Origin: Candidatus Sumerlaeota bacterium
GTDB lineage: Bacteria; Sumerlaeota; Sumerlaeia; MWCT01
DNA length: 21,833 bases
Direction: 5' to 3'
NCBI GenBank assembly: GCA_026398545.1
Contig: JAPLSR010000033.1
Location: forward strand, 1 to 21,833
Below the pieces are notes generated by a model. The model searched no databases and was not told the DNA's origin. It worked only from the letters and a program-made list of their open reading frames with translations. Below, one piece after another: positions 21,567 through 21,833 of this stretch (its first letter is position 1; each line of letters begins with the position of its first letter). The translations under genes and the position numbers were made by a program.

Positions 21567-21833
21567 ATGTCGGAATTTCACCAAAGACTTAAATCCAAAA
21601 TCATACCATGTGACACCAAACCCAAAGAGAATGAGATTGACCGGATCAAAAGAATTTATAACTCTTTTATCAGAGATAATGACCAATATAATGAAAAAAT
21701 AAACTCACTTTTGCGGACGTATGTAAATTTAGCGTTTGATGAAATCAAAGAATCCATCCGCTGCATAATTAACACTTATTATACCCCTGAAGATGTCGAG
21801 CATTTAAAGGTACTTAAGGTGGGTGCGGCATGG
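21567..21833 (+). CDS. 5' part of an unrecognised gene running off the window
   Basis: The ATG at 21567 has GGAG seven bases upstream. The frame stays open for 89 codons to the last base. The visible part is hydrophilic and helical (NEIDRIKRIYNSFIRD, then YNEKINSLLRTYVNLAFDEIKE, then YYTPEDVEHLKVL), without a signal peptide or recognisable motif. The same frame is open upstream to a TAA at 21480-21482, including a TTG at 21486. A longer protein, or one joined by frameshift to the preceding 45-codon ORF, is therefore possible. It is positioned as the fourth or fifth gene of the glycosyltransferase cluster. Confidence 0.6.
   Translation, partial: MSEFHQRLKSKIIPCDTKPKENEIDRIKRIYNSFIRDNDQYNEKINSLLRTYVNLAFDEIKESIRCIINTYYTPEDVEHLKVLKVGAAW

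Overview
The window is 21.8 kb of bacterial chromosome. Apart from one AT-rich island it looks like ordinary, densely packed housekeeping DNA. A GspA/GspB-type pair (AAA+ ATPase, membrane segment, peptidoglycan-binding domain), lipobox proteins and a signal-peptide protein point to a diderm (Gram-negative-type) cell. The standard genetic code fits all genes. The combination of a DUF4416 protein, a GHL10-type lipoprotein, (PT)n-rich linkers and dispersed short GC-rich palindromes is the kind I associate with uncultured candidate lineages (Omnitrophota, Planctomycetota-related, Sumerlaeota-like or deltaproteobacterial relatives). This is a low-confidence taxonomic impression; nothing here fixes the phylum.

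Layout. (1) 1-3491: the 3' end of an unrecognised gene, a gspA-like gene, and a gspB-like gene separated from it by an array of eight 8-bp repeats. (2) 3586-6056: a GHL10-type lipoprotein and a DUF4139-like protein. (3) 6057-6228: a gap filled with dispersed-repeat sequence. (4) 6229-11436: a tight seven-gene run: YjbQ family, STAS domain, purine nucleoside phosphorylase, pyrimidine-nucleoside phosphorylase, DUF4416, DNA polymerase III delta-like, and a small CxxC protein. Most junctions overlap by 1 to 14 bases, so this is probably one transcript combining nucleoside salvage with unrelated core functions.

(5) 11437 to about 13000: an AT-rich island (hand counts of about 27-40% GC against 50-65% around it). 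It holds an endonuclease VII-type HNH gene, a 267-bp non-coding stretch with a 46-nt near-perfect palindrome and five roughly helically phased GTG repeats, a 19-codon leader ORF, and a complete Xer-type tyrosine recombinase. The recombinase gene goes from AT-rich to near host composition toward its 3' end. This is the part of the window most likely to be mobile or a self-contained recombination module.

(6) 13238-16490: a YfcE-type phosphodiesterase, an exported protein that looks like a degenerate 5'-nucleotidase, and rsmB. (7) 16510-17844: a minus-strand orphan gene, a tRNA-Lys/tRNA-Glu pair with promoter and terminator, and a minus-strand small lipoprotein. (8) 18060-end: three consecutive GT4 glycosyltransferases with overlapping junctions, a small ORF, and the start of an unrecognised gene running off the window. 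This last part is probably the beginning of a surface polysaccharide cluster with its own promoter.
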